Source of the DNA: an uncultured Anaerotignum sp.
Lineage (GTDB): Bacteria; Bacillota; Clostridia; Lachnospirales; Anaerotignaceae
Direction: 5' to 3'
Assembly: GCF_905212195.1 (NCBI RefSeq)
Contig: NZ_CAJMDQ010000048.1
Coordinates: 1-20,239, forward strand
DNA length: 20,239 nucleotides
Made by a program: the position numbers and the translations under genes. The notes under the pieces are model-generated. The model worked only from the letters and a program-made list of their open reading frames with translations, searched no databases and was not told where the DNA came from. Shown here in pieces: positions 1-6,332 of the stretch; position 1 is the stretch's first letter, and each line of letters opens with the position of its first letter.

Positions 1-339
1 AGAAACGCTTATCTGAAAGAACAGCCAGTGGAAAGCCAGAGTGTTTCTGTGAAAAAGGAAGCCCCTGTGGAACGGAAAGCGGAAAAGAAACTGCTGAAAA
101 TGTCTTATAAAGACCAGCGGGAATATGATTCCATTGGGGATGAGATTGCCGCACTGGAAGATAAGATTGCGTCACTGGAAACAGAAATGGCAGCGTGTAC
201 CACAGATTACATGCGTTTGCAGGAACTTTCTGATGAAAAAACAGCCACAGAAGAAAAGCTGGAAGAAAGAATGGAACGCTGGATGGAACTGAGCGAACTG
301 GCGGAGGAAATTGAGAAAAACCGTCAGGAAATGGCGTAA
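1..339 (+). CDS. ABC-F family ATPase, C-terminal fragment (5' end outside window)
   Basis: The frame is open from base 1 and stops with TAA at 337-339, so only about the last 112 residues are visible. They form a basic linker (KKEAPVERKAEKK), a short LKMSYKDQREYDSI motif, and then a highly charged Glu/Lys-rich helical segment. This is the usual C-terminal extension of Uup/ABC-F proteins, which is an antiparallel coiled coil following the second ATPase cassette. ABC-F proteins are soluble ATPases that act at the ribosomal E site in translation or antibiotic resistance, or bind branched DNA in the case of Uup. No nucleotide-binding motif lies inside the window, so the family call rests on the tail alone and the subfamily is undetermined. 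A GTG at 28 is internal and should not be taken as the start. Confidence 0.8.
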   Translation, partial: RNAYLKEQPVESQSVSVKKEAPVERKAEKKLLKMSYKDQREYDSIGDEIAALEDKIASLETEMAACTTDYMRLQELSDEKTATEEKLEERMERWMELSELAEEIEKNRQEMA

Positions 340-340
340 C

Positions 341-370
341 TTGCAAAGAATCGGGTTTTTCTGTTATAAT
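341..370 (+). promoter_or_regulatory. Sigma-A type promoter with extended -10
   Basis: TTGCAA at 341-346 is followed after 18 bases by a perfect TATAAT at 365-370, with the extended -10 dinucleotide TG at 362-363. It starts directly after the ABC-F stop codon, so the next gene has its own transcript. No clear terminator separates the two genes. Confidence 0.7.
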
Positions 371-399
371 AAGATATTAAGTTGTAAAAAGAAGGTTAT

Positions 400-420
400 A
401 TGTATTTTTTAGGAGAGTGA
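400..420 (+). other. Possible six-codon leader ORF overlapping the next start
   Basis: ATG at 400 preceded by AAAGAAGG encodes MYFLGE and stops at TGA 418-420. This overlaps a GTG at 417 as GTGA, an arrangement typical of translational coupling. It is short enough to be chance. It matters mainly for deciding whether the downstream membrane protein starts at 417 or 426. Confidence 0.25.
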
Positions 421-425
421 TTTTT

Positions 426-1709
426 GTGGACGGAGGCAGTCCGGTGTTGATCGGGATTTTGATATTGCTGATATGCGGTTCGGCGTTTTTTTCAGCGTCT
501 GAAACGGCTTTGACTTCATTGAGCAGGATTCGGCTGCGGAATATGGTGGATGAAAAAATCAAAAACGCAGATAAGATTCAGAAGCTGCTGGACAACCCCA
601 GCAAACTCTTAAGCTCCATCTTGGTCGGCAATAACCTGGTAAACAACGGTGCATCTGCACTGACAACAGCATTGGCTATCCAGATTTTCAACGGCGATGC
701 CGGCAGCGGCGCCGGGGTAGCAACGGCAGTGATCACCATCATCATTTTGATTTTCGGTGAAATTACGCCAAAAACAATTGCCGCGCAGAAAGCGGAAAAA
801 GTGGCATTGATCGTTGTAAATCTCATTGCGTTCTTTGATTTGATTTTCACACCGGTGGTTGCGGTTTTGAACGTGGTTACAGGTACATTTGCGAAATTGA
901 TGGGCTGCGATTCCAATGAAAAAGCCCCTCTGATCACAGAAGCGGAACTGCGCACCATTCTGAATGTGAGTCATGAAGAAGGTGTGTTGGAACAGGAAGA
1001 ACGTACTATGATGGATAACGTGGTAAACTTCGGCGATGCCAAAGCAAGGGATGCCATGACACCCAGAACGGACATCTTGGCTGTGAGCACCGAAGCCACT
1101 TATGCGGAATTTGTAGAAGTGGTACGGGAAGAAGGTTTTTCCCGTGTGCCTGTATACGAAGAAGACTTGGACAACATTGTCGGTGTCCTGTATGTCAAAG
1201 ATGTGTTCCTGGCAGATCAGGAGGACTTTACACCGGCGAAATATATGAGAGAACCTTTCTTCACCTACGAAAGCAAACCTCTGGCACAGCTGTTTGCCCA
1301 GATGCGGGACGACCATCTGGCGGTTGCCATCGTACTGGATGAATACGGCGGTACAGCTGGTCTGCTGACCATGGAAGACGTGGTAGAAGAAATCGTTGGG
1401 GAAATCGAGGACGAATTCGACGACGAAGAAGAAGATATTGAAGTGGTCAAAGAGGATGAATTTGTGGTGGACGGCAGCACTCGTCTGGAAGACCTGAACG
1501 AAATGATCGGCTGCGAACTCATCAGTGAGGAAGTAGATACCATTGCCGGCTATGTATTGCTGGTGCTGGGCAACTTCCCCAAAGACGGCGAAGAAATCGA
1601 AACAGACGGCCTGCGTATTGTGGTAGAAGATATGGAAAAGAACCGTATAGGAAAATTGCGTATTTATAAAATACCCCATACGGAGGAAGAAATAGAAACG
1701 GAAGAATAA
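426..1709 (+). CDS. CNNM/CorC (HlyC/TlyC) family membrane protein with CBS domains
   Basis: This is an integral membrane protein of the CNNM/DUF21 family, whose members are linked to magnesium or other divalent cation export; many are annotated as 'hemolysin' from an old name. The N-terminal DUF21 domain (about residues 5-155) has several hydrophobic segments and the family signatures SASETALTSLSRIRL, GNNLVNN and FGEITPKTIA. A CBS pair follows (about 207-327; AMTPRTDI, FSRVPVYEE, VLDEYGGTAGLLTMEDVVEE), then an acidic linker and a C-terminal CorC/HlyC domain (about 345-420) ending in an acidic tail. The length of about 427-430 residues is typical. AGGAG at 411-415 is correctly spaced for GTG at 426 but too close for the in-frame GTG at 417, hence this start. 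It is expressed from its own promoter and ends in a terminator. The ion is not shown by the sequence. Confidence 0.9.
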   Translation: MDGGSPVLIGILILLICGSAFFSASETALTSLSRIRLRNMVDEKIKNADKIQKLLDNPSKLLSSILVGNNLVNNGASALTTALAIQIFNGDAGSGAGVATAVITIIILIFGEITPKTIAAQKAEKVALIVVNLIAFFDLIFTPVVAVLNVVTGTFAKLMGCDSNEKAPLITEAELRTILNVSHEEGVLEQEERTMMDNVVNFGDAKARDAMTPRTDILAVSTEATYAEFVEVVREEGFSRVPVYEEDLDNIVGVLYVKDVFLADQEDFTPAKYMREPFFTYESKPLAQLFAQMRDDHLAVAIVLDEYGGTAGLLTMEDVVEEIVGEIEDEFDDEEEDIEVVKEDEFVVDGSTRLEDLNEMIGCELISEEVDTIAGYVLLVLGNFPKDGEEIETDGLRIVVEDMEKNRIGKLRIYKIPHTEEEIETEE

Positions 1710-1717
1710 GAAAATCG

Positions 1718-1756
1718 GCAGTGCTTTTCAGAGTAGAAAGGCACTGCTGTTTTTTT
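1718..1756 (+). terminator. Rho-independent terminator after the CNNM gene
   Basis: GCAGTGC (1718-1724) pairs with GCACTGC (1741-1747), extended by TTT/AAA with one bulged G. A run of T residues follows from 1750 to 1756. Confidence 0.75.
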
Positions 1757-1786
1757 GTGGAAAAAAGAAGAGTGCTGTATTTATAT

Positions 1787-1840
1787 GAAAATAAAAATAG
1801 CTGGAATCCTTTGTAAGATATGGATTCCAGCTGTTTTTTT
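1787..1840. terminator. Bidirectional terminator, copy 1 of a repeated element
   Basis: AGCTGGAATCC (1799-1809) pairs perfectly with GGATTCCAGCT (1822-1832). T7 follows on the plus strand (1834-1840), and an A-rich stretch (1787-1798) becomes a T-rich tail on the minus strand. It lies between convergent genes and can end both. A near-identical element is at 9999-10052. Confidence 0.85.
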
Positions 1841-1866
1841 CTTTCAGTAAAGACTTTTATAGTTTT

Positions 1867-2889
1867 TTAAAGATTATCCAGCATTTCTTTTGTAGCTTCC
1901 AGATATTTGTCAGCAGTCTGTTTGCCTTCGATGCGATCGCCCTGGATACGGCCGTCTTTGTCAACGAAAATGGTTGTAGGCAGACCTTTCAGATTATCCA
2001 CAATCCAGCTTGCCATGGCTTTATCGGGCATAATGCCTGTGAATGTTACGCCGTTTTCTTCATAAGCTGCCAGGATTTTGGCTTCTGCTTCGTTGCCGGG
2101 GGTATCAATGATCACCTGTACAAAGTTTACATTGGGATATTCTGCCTGCAGTGTCTGATAGTAGCTTTCCAGTTCTTTCAGTTCGTTGATGTCAGGATAG
2201 CTGTAAGAAGCGAAGAAGTTCACAGCTGTCAGATCGTAGTCAGCGAAGATACTGCTGTCGATGGCGTTGCCTTCCAGATCGGTGGAAATGAAGCCGAACA
2301 GTTCACCCTGCTTGGAAGCCTGTTCTGCAACAGATGCTTCGTCAGGCTGGAATGTTTCTACACTTTTGTAAAGTGTGGGCAGGTCTTCAGCTAAAGTTTT
2401 GTATACTTCCTGAGCATCTTTGGAAAGATGGTCAATGCCTGTGGAAGGGTCAGTGAGGAAATAGAACCGGAAGCCATCCTGTTTGGTCAGTTCCTGTTTG
2501 GAATTGAATTTGTTGAATTCCGCTACAGCAGAATCAGCAGTTTCCTGTCCATCCCGTACCACCAGAAATTCCACCAGAGGTGCCATCAATTCGTCAACGG
2601 GTACGGTAGATGAGGTGTCGTTGAGTGCTTCCATGTTTTCATCCGGCGCATAATCATAGCGGACAACGGCATAAACGCTGTCTTCCGGCTGCGCATAGGA
2701 TGTGGGAATCAGATTTACGTTTTCTTCTGTTGTCCAGCTCTGGGGAATGGTGTATGCCAGTCCACAGGCATCCAGTCGGATTTCTGTTTCTGCAGTTTCA
2801 TCTGTGGTGTTTTGTGTGCTGCCACCGCAGGCACTGAGCATAGAAAGGGACAGTACCGCACAGAGCAGAAGGGCAAATGCTTTTTTCAT
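1867..2889 (-). CDS. TlpA-like thioredoxin-fold lipoprotein lacking the CxxC motif
   Basis: This is a 340-residue exported lipoprotein. It has a signal peptide with lipobox LSAC and lipidated Cys21, so it should sit on the outer face of the membrane. Residues about 35-185 form a domain I do not recognise (starting LDACGLAYTIPQSW). Residues about 193-338 match the TlpA/AlkC-type redoxin fold: GELFGFISTDLEGN, AVNFFASYSYPDINELKELE, and the cis-proline loop GLPTTIFVDKDG. In active TlpA proteins the third stretch reads FWATWCxPC. Here it is F-F-A-S-Y-S-Y-P-D, with Ser230 and Asp233 in place of both cysteines, so disulfide chemistry is not expected. Start chosen at the ATG complementary to 2887-2889 because AGGAGG lies 10 bases upstream and the lipoprotein signal begins there. 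The gene stands alone on the minus strand. Its ligand or partner is unknown. Confidence 0.85.
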   Translation of the reverse strand: MKKAFALLLCAVLSLSMLSACGGSTQNTTDETAETEIRLDACGLAYTIPQSWTTEENVNLIPTSYAQPEDSVYAVVRYDYAPDENMEALNDTSSTVPVDELMAPLVEFLVVRDGQETADSAVAEFNKFNSKQELTKQDGFRFYFLTDPSTGIDHLSKDAQEVYKTLAEDLPTLYKSVETFQPDEASVAEQASKQGELFGFISTDLEGNAIDSSIFADYDLTAVNFFASYSYPDINELKELESYYQTLQAEYPNVNFVQVIIDTPGNEAEAKILAAYEENGVTFTGIMPDKAMASWIVDNLKGLPTTIFVDKDGRIQGDRIEGKQTADKYLEATKEMLDNL

Positions 2890-2938
2890 GGGATAAAAAC
2901 CTCCTGTTTGATTATGATGCTGCATGTTCGCAAAAGAA

Positions 2939-2957
2939 GGCGGTGGAATCTACCGCC
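2939..2957 (-). promoter_or_regulatory. Hairpin in the leader of the TlpA-like gene
   Basis: On the minus strand GGCGGT (2957-2952), a 7-base loop and ACCGCC (2944-2939) form a GC-rich stem, followed by TTCTTTT. It lies within about the first 30 bases of the predicted transcript. It could be a weak attenuator or a 5' stabilising hairpin. The stem is only 6 bp. Confidence 0.35.
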
Positions 2958-2975
2958 GCCCTTTTCTCTGACTTT

Positions 2976-2984
2976 ATTATAACA
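2976..2984 (-). promoter_or_regulatory. Extended -10 promoter for the TlpA-like gene
   Basis: Reading the minus strand, TGT precedes a perfect TATAAT (2981 down to 2976). No good -35 hexamer is visible at 17-18 bases, so this would be an extended -10 promoter. The inferred transcript has a leader of about 80 bases. Confidence 0.5.
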
Positions 2985-3027
2985 GACTTTTGCCGGAAGG
3001 GAAACGAGTTTTTTTGTATCATTGGAA

Positions 3028-3067
3028 TTTAATGATATTTTAATGCGGATGCAAGGTTTATTTAAGG
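3028..3067 (+). promoter_or_regulatory. Candidate response-regulator operator: four heptamers every 11 bp
   Basis: TTTAATG at 3028, TTTAATG at 3039, TGCAAGG at 3050 and TTTAAGG at 3061 are spaced exactly 11 bp apart, about one helical turn. This is the layout of PhoB/OmpR-type direct-repeat operators. It ends 23 bp before the -35 of the response regulator gene, fitting autoregulation. Binding is inferred, not shown. Confidence 0.4.
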
Positions 3068-3090
3068 AGTGACATATAAAATAGTTTTTT

Positions 3091-3119
3091 AAGACAAAAT
3101 ACAATTCTATTGGTATAAT
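3091..3119 (+). promoter_or_regulatory. Promoter of the two-component operon
   Basis: AAGACA (3091-3096), a 17-base spacer and TATAAT (3114-3119), with TGG just before the -10, making an extended -10. The weak -35 is consistent with an activated promoter. The response regulator start lies 34 bases beyond the -10. Confidence 0.65.
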
Positions 3120-3153
3120 GTAAACATGGTATAGTTTAGAACGGAGGGCGTTT

Positions 3154-3837
3154 ATGGAAAGGAAAAAAGTCATTTTGATAGAAGACGAAGTCAAGCTGGC
3201 ACGTTTTGTGGAGCTGGAACTGCGTTATGAAGGATATGATGTGACGGTCTGCCATGACGGCAGAGAAGGTCTGCAGATGGTCACAGACGGAAATTATGAT
3301 ATGATTCTGCTGGACTTGATGCTGCCGGGACTGACAGGTATTGAAATTTGCAGAAGAGTGCGGAAGTTCTCTAATGTACCCATTATCATGCTGACTGCAA
3401 AAGACGAAACCATGGATAAAGTAGCAGGTCTGGACAGTGGCGCAGATGATTATCTGACAAAGCCTTTTGCTATTGAAGAACTGCTGGCACGTATGCGTGT
3501 GGCCTTCAAACATGCCCATGCAGGCGGTGCGAAGAAAGTCATTCTGGAAGTGCAGGGGCTGGAAATTGATACAGATAAACGTATGGTCACTGTCAACGGA
3601 ACCGTGGTTGACCTGACGAAAAAGGAATATGAACTTTTGCTGTATCTGGTACAGAATAAGAATATCGTCCTTTCCAGAGAGCAGATTCTCAACGAGGTAT
3701 GGGGTTACAGCTACATCGGAGAAACCAATGTGGTGGATGTATACATCCGTTATCTGCGTTCTAAGATTGATGAAGCGTTTGGCATAAAATATATTCATAC
3801 CATTCGAGGAGTAGGGTACTATGTCAAAGACGAATAA
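3154..3837 (+). CDS. OmpR/PhoB-family response regulator
   Basis: This is a 227-residue two-component transcription factor. The receiver domain (about 4-118) has the acidic pair Glu10-Asp11, phosphoacceptor Asp54 in LLDLMLPG, Thr81 in IMLTAKDE, and Lys103 in YLTKPF. The C-terminal winged helix (about 128-226) carries the OmpR signatures LTKKEYELLLYLVQNKNIVLSREQ, here cited only as landmarks at residues 150-173, then VDVYIRYLRSKID and IRGVGYYV. GGAGGG at 3143-3148 sits 5 bases before the ATG. The next gene, a histidine kinase, begins 17 bases before this stop, so the two are co-translated partners. Phosphorylation of Asp54 by that kinase should control DNA binding, possibly including the repeated heptamers upstream. 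The regulon and stimulus cannot be read from the sequence; CssR, ArlR and similar regulators have the same architecture. Confidence 0.93.
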   Translation: MERKKVILIEDEVKLARFVELELRYEGYDVTVCHDGREGLQMVTDGNYDMILLDLMLPGLTGIEICRRVRKFSNVPIIMLTAKDETMDKVAGLDSGADDYLTKPFAIEELLARMRVAFKHAHAGGAKKVILEVQGLEIDTDKRMVTVNGTVVDLTKKEYELLLYLVQNKNIVLSREQILNEVWGYSYIGETNVVDVYIRYLRSKIDEAFGIKYIHTIRGVGYYVKDE

Positions 3838-5383
3838 AAAATCATTATTTGGCAGATTTCAAAATCTTGCCATTGCAAAAAGGATTACGCTGATTTATGG
3901 TGGGATATTTTCCTTTTCTTTGCTTCTGCTCAGTGGATTTTTCTTTGTGAATACCACCATTTTGGAGCAGAACAGTGTGCGAAAACAGCTGGAAACTACC
4001 ATTGTCAACATTGAACAGTTTTTGGATAATGGCGGAACCCTTACAAATGAATCCTTAAAAAGTCTGCTGGATAACAAATATGTGGAAGTAAGTGTCTTCA
4101 GTTATTCGGAAAATGAGGGATTTAACAGCCACGTAGGCGAGATTCCGGCGTTCATCAAACAACCTCCCCAGCTGATAAACGAAAACAATGGGGAAAATTC
4201 GGTGTTAAGCGGACTTTTGAATAAAGATGAAGTCATTGAAGAATTACCGAAAACAGATTATCATATCCGTTCTTTAAAAGAACTGGGTGTGAACCGTCAG
4301 GAATTTATACTGGAAGGCCCCGGAGAACAGAAATTTATGCTCTTGTCCACCCAATATAAAGAAGGCGATGACAAGTATCAGATTCAGGCATTTAAACAGC
4401 TCAACGGCAACCAGTATTTCCTCCAGTCTTTTTTATGGAAAATGGTCATTGCTGATTTTATCGGCATTTTCTGTGCATTCCTTGCAGGCCGCTATATCAG
4501 CCGCCGTGTGCTGAAGCCAGTGGAACAGATTCGCACAACGGCAGAACGCATCAGTATTGAGGATTTGACCCAGCGTATTGACTTGGATGGGCCTGATGAC
4601 GAAATGAAGGAGCTGACCATCACATTCAACTCCATGATTGACCGACTAGAAAAGGCGTTCCACAGACAGAATCAGTTTGTATCTGACGCTTCTCACGAAC
4701 TGCGGACACCTATTTCCGTTATTCAGGGCTACGCAAGTCTTATCAACCGCTGGGGAAAAAGCAACCCGGATGTATTGCAGGAATCCATTGATTCCATTCT
4801 GGGTGAAACAGAGCATATGAAAGAGCTTATCAACAACCTGCTGTTTTTGGCAAAAAGTGACCAGAACCGTATGCATGCCAAACGGACACACATGTGTCTG
4901 AATGATGTGGCGCAGGAAATCGTCAAAGAGTTGGATTTGCTCCAGAAAGACCGCACAATCACTTATGAGGAAGCGGAACAGGTGGAAATCAATGGCGATA
5001 GTGACCTCATCAAACAGCTTTTGTGGATTCACGGGGAAAATGCCCTGAAATATACCACCGACGGCGGTAAGATTCACATCAAAGTCTGGAAAGATAAGAA
5101 ATATGCTTATGTTTCCATTGCGGATGACGGTATGGGCATTGCCGAAGAAGAACAGTCGAAAATATTCGACCGTTTCTACCGGGAAGATAAATCCAGAAAC
5201 AAGGAGATTTCCGGTACAGGGCTGGGACTTTCCATTGCAAAATGGATTGTCAGCAGTCATGATGGTACCATTTTGGTGGAAAGCAAACGCGGCGAAGGTG
5301 CCACATTTATCGACCGTTTCCCTTTGTGGGTAGAACCGGAAGCAAAAAAAGGCGAAACAGGTAAGAATACAAAAATCAAATAA
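3821..5383 (+). CDS. Membrane sensor histidine kinase (HAMP-HisKA-HATPase)
   Basis: This 520-residue kinase is the partner of the overlapping response regulator. TM1 is about residues 21-43 and TM2 about 207-226, enclosing an extracytoplasmic sensor domain of about 160 residues with no motif I recognise. A HAMP linker follows (about 226-280), then the dimerisation domain with phospho-accepting His292 in SDASHELRTPISV. The ATPase domain has the N box (ENALKYT, Asn407), G1 box (DDGMGI, 435-440), F box (KIFDRFYR) and G2 box (GTGLGLSIAK, 465-474), so all catalytic motifs are intact. GAGGAG lies 9 bases before the ATG inside the regulator gene. The extra tail after the ATPase domain (EPEAKKGETGKNTKIK) is hydrophilic. 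The architecture resembles CssS/ArlS-type envelope sensors, but the signal is unknown. Confidence 0.93.
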   Translation: MSKTNKKSLFGRFQNLAIAKRITLIYGGIFSFSLLLLSGFFFVNTTILEQNSVRKQLETTIVNIEQFLDNGGTLTNESLKSLLDNKYVEVSVFSYSENEGFNSHVGEIPAFIKQPPQLINENNGENSVLSGLLNKDEVIEELPKTDYHIRSLKELGVNRQEFILEGPGEQKFMLLSTQYKEGDDKYQIQAFKQLNGNQYFLQSFLWKMVIADFIGIFCAFLAGRYISRRVLKPVEQIRTTAERISIEDLTQRIDLDGPDDEMKELTITFNSMIDRLEKAFHRQNQFVSDASHELRTPISVIQGYASLINRWGKSNPDVLQESIDSILGETEHMKELINNLLFLAKSDQNRMHAKRTHMCLNDVAQEIVKELDLLQKDRTITYEEAEQVEINGDSDLIKQLLWIHGENALKYTTDGGKIHIKVWKDKKYAYVSIADDGMGIAEEEQSKIFDRFYREDKSRNKEISGTGLGLSIAKWIVSSHDGTILVESKRGEGATFIDRFPLWVEPEAKKGETGKNTKIK

Positions 5384-5400
5384 CACCTAAGACATATTTG

Positions 5401-5442
5401 TCCCCTCTCGGCCATATACTTTTGGTACGGGAGGGGATTTTG
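5401..5442 (+). promoter_or_regulatory. Hairpin that buries the Shine-Dalgarno of the M23 gene
   Basis: TCCCCTC (5401-5407) pairs with GAGGGGA (5431-5437), and the stem can extend inward by about three pairs. The 3' arm contains GGGAGGGG (5429-5436), which is also the best ribosome binding site for the ATG at 5444. ATTTT follows, so it could also act as a weak terminator for the kinase operon. Confidence 0.45.
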
Positions 5443-5443
5443 C

Positions 5444-5785
5444 ATGAGGGAAAAAGACTGGAGAAAACGCAGGGAAGAACTGCGGCAATATATGGGGGGA
5501 AGTATGTCCGCAAAGCCGAAAAATACACCAAAGAGCAAAGAACTGTTTCTCTTTCGGCTGTATGTGACCGTGATTTTGGCAGGGGGCGTGCTTCTGGTTT
5601 CTTTGTTTCATTCGGAAACAGCAGAAAATCTCACCCAGCAGGTAAAAAATACTATTGCTTACGAAATGCCATTAGAAAAAATTCAGGCGGCAGGAGAACG
5701 GCTGACGGTGTTTTTGCAGGAAAAAGACGTGGCATTGCCTGCTTTGAAAGACGATACATACGGCCCCGAAACAGAAGGGCCCTAG
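5444..5785 (+). CDS. Membrane-anchored M23 peptidase (SpoIVFA/SpoIIQ-like), N-terminal part
   Basis: This 113-residue frame has a basic, Arg-rich cytoplasmic start (REKDWRKRREELRQYMGG), one transmembrane helix (about 34-56) and a short extracytoplasmic stem ending ...ETEGP at TAG 5783-5785. It stops just before the peptidase domain, which continues at once in the +1 frame (5790-6260). The two parts together would give about 270 residues, a normal size for SpoIVFA or SpoIIQ proteins. The Arg/Lys-rich N-terminus recalls B. subtilis SpoIVFA, and RNase G downstream is a usual clostridial neighbour of that gene. The ATG at 5444 has GGGAGGGG 7 bases upstream; a second in-frame ATG at 5504 with GGGGGAAG is possible. 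The gene may be disrupted or may use frameshifting; on its own this half would have no activity. Confidence 0.6.
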   Translation: MREKDWRKRREELRQYMGGSMSAKPKNTPKSKELFLFRLYVTVILAGGVLLVSLFHSETAENLTQQVKNTIAYEMPLEKIQAAGERLTVFLQEKDVALPALKDDTYGPETEGP

Positions 5786-5786
5786 T
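5773..5786 (+). other. Candidate +1 frameshift site CCC-TAG
   Basis: In the upstream frame the codons are GAA-GGG-CCC-TAG. A proline tRNA on CCC (5780-5782) could slip one base to CCT (5781-5783), placing AGT in the A site and joining the downstream peptidase frame as ...EGP-SPVAQ... A purine-rich AGAAGGG (5773-5779) directly precedes the slip codon, as an internal Shine-Dalgarno does in prfB. Indel mutation or sequencing error would look the same. Confidence 0.4.
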
Positions 5787-5789
5787 CCG

Positions 5790-6260
5790 GTGGCACAGGT
5801 GGTTTTTGCGCCAAAAGCAGAAGATTTTTGCAATCCGGCAGAGGGGATTATTACGTCTTCCTGCGGAGAACGGGAGAATCCCCTTTTGGAGAAAACGGAA
5901 TTCCATAATGGACTGGATATTGCCATGGAGGAAGGTACAGAGGTGGCGGCAGTGAAAAGCGGCGTGGTTACGAAGATACGGGAGTCGGATACATACGGTC
6001 TGGTGCTGGAATATGAAACCAATGACGGCTTTCGGGTGCAGTATGCCCATTTGCAGAAAACGCTGGTGAAAGAAGGGGAGAAGGTACGGCAGGGACAGGC
6101 TGTGGCAAAATCAGGAAATACTGGTCTTTCCACGGGGCCGCACCTCCACTATAGTCTGTGGAAAGACGGCATTTTGCTTGACCCAATGGAATACGTAGAT
6201 TTGCCTTATACGGCAGAGGTGACGGCGGAATACGCGACAAGGGGAGAAGATTTGGAATAA
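5790..6260 (+). CDS. M23 (LytM) metallopeptidase domain, C-terminal part
   Basis: From GTG 5790 this frame encodes 156 residues with a complete M23 domain: HNGLD (His39, Asp43), AHL (His87) and GPHLHYS (His118, His120), which are the zinc and catalytic residues of LytM endopeptidases that cut peptidoglycan peptide bridges. LVKEGEKVRQGQ and LDPMEYV are family landmarks. B. subtilis SpoIVFA has lost these ligands, whereas clostridial homologues often keep them. No signal peptide or membrane anchor precedes it in this frame, so it needs the anchor encoded just upstream in the other frame to be exported. AGAAGGG ends 10 bases before the GTG, so independent initiation cannot be excluded. The frame extends upstream of 5790 with sensible residues (GPSP), supporting one gene split by a single-base shift. 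No SpoIVFB-type M50 protease gene follows. Confidence 0.75.
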   Translation: MAQVVFAPKAEDFCNPAEGIITSSCGERENPLLEKTEFHNGLDIAMEEGTEVAAVKSGVVTKIRESDTYGLVLEYETNDGFRVQYAHLQKTLVKEGEKVRQGQAVAKSGNTGLSTGPHLHYSLWKDGILLDPMEYVDLPYTAEVTAEYATRGEDLE

Positions 6261-6332
6261 GGGAAAGATATGCGTGCAATGGGCGGCATTTTCCTGTATG
6301 ATAGATAGGGAAAATGCGAAAGGATGAACACA

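Noticed and set aside
609..1679. A 356-codon minus-strand frame opposite the CNNM gene
   Set aside because: It is a Phe/His-rich shadow frame without a start context; the plus-strand gene has full DUF21, CBS and CorC motifs.
5398..5955. A 185-codon plus-strand frame overlapping the split M23 gene
   Set aside because: Arg/Gly/Lys-rich and motif-free, it is the third frame across this locus. It could not bridge the anchor and peptidase parts, which are in the other two frames.
6274..6302. Possible promoter before rng (GTGCAA, 17 bases, TATGAT)
   Set aside because: The -35 matches poorly and the TG is not correctly placed for an extended -10. rng can be read from upstream, so I did not list it.
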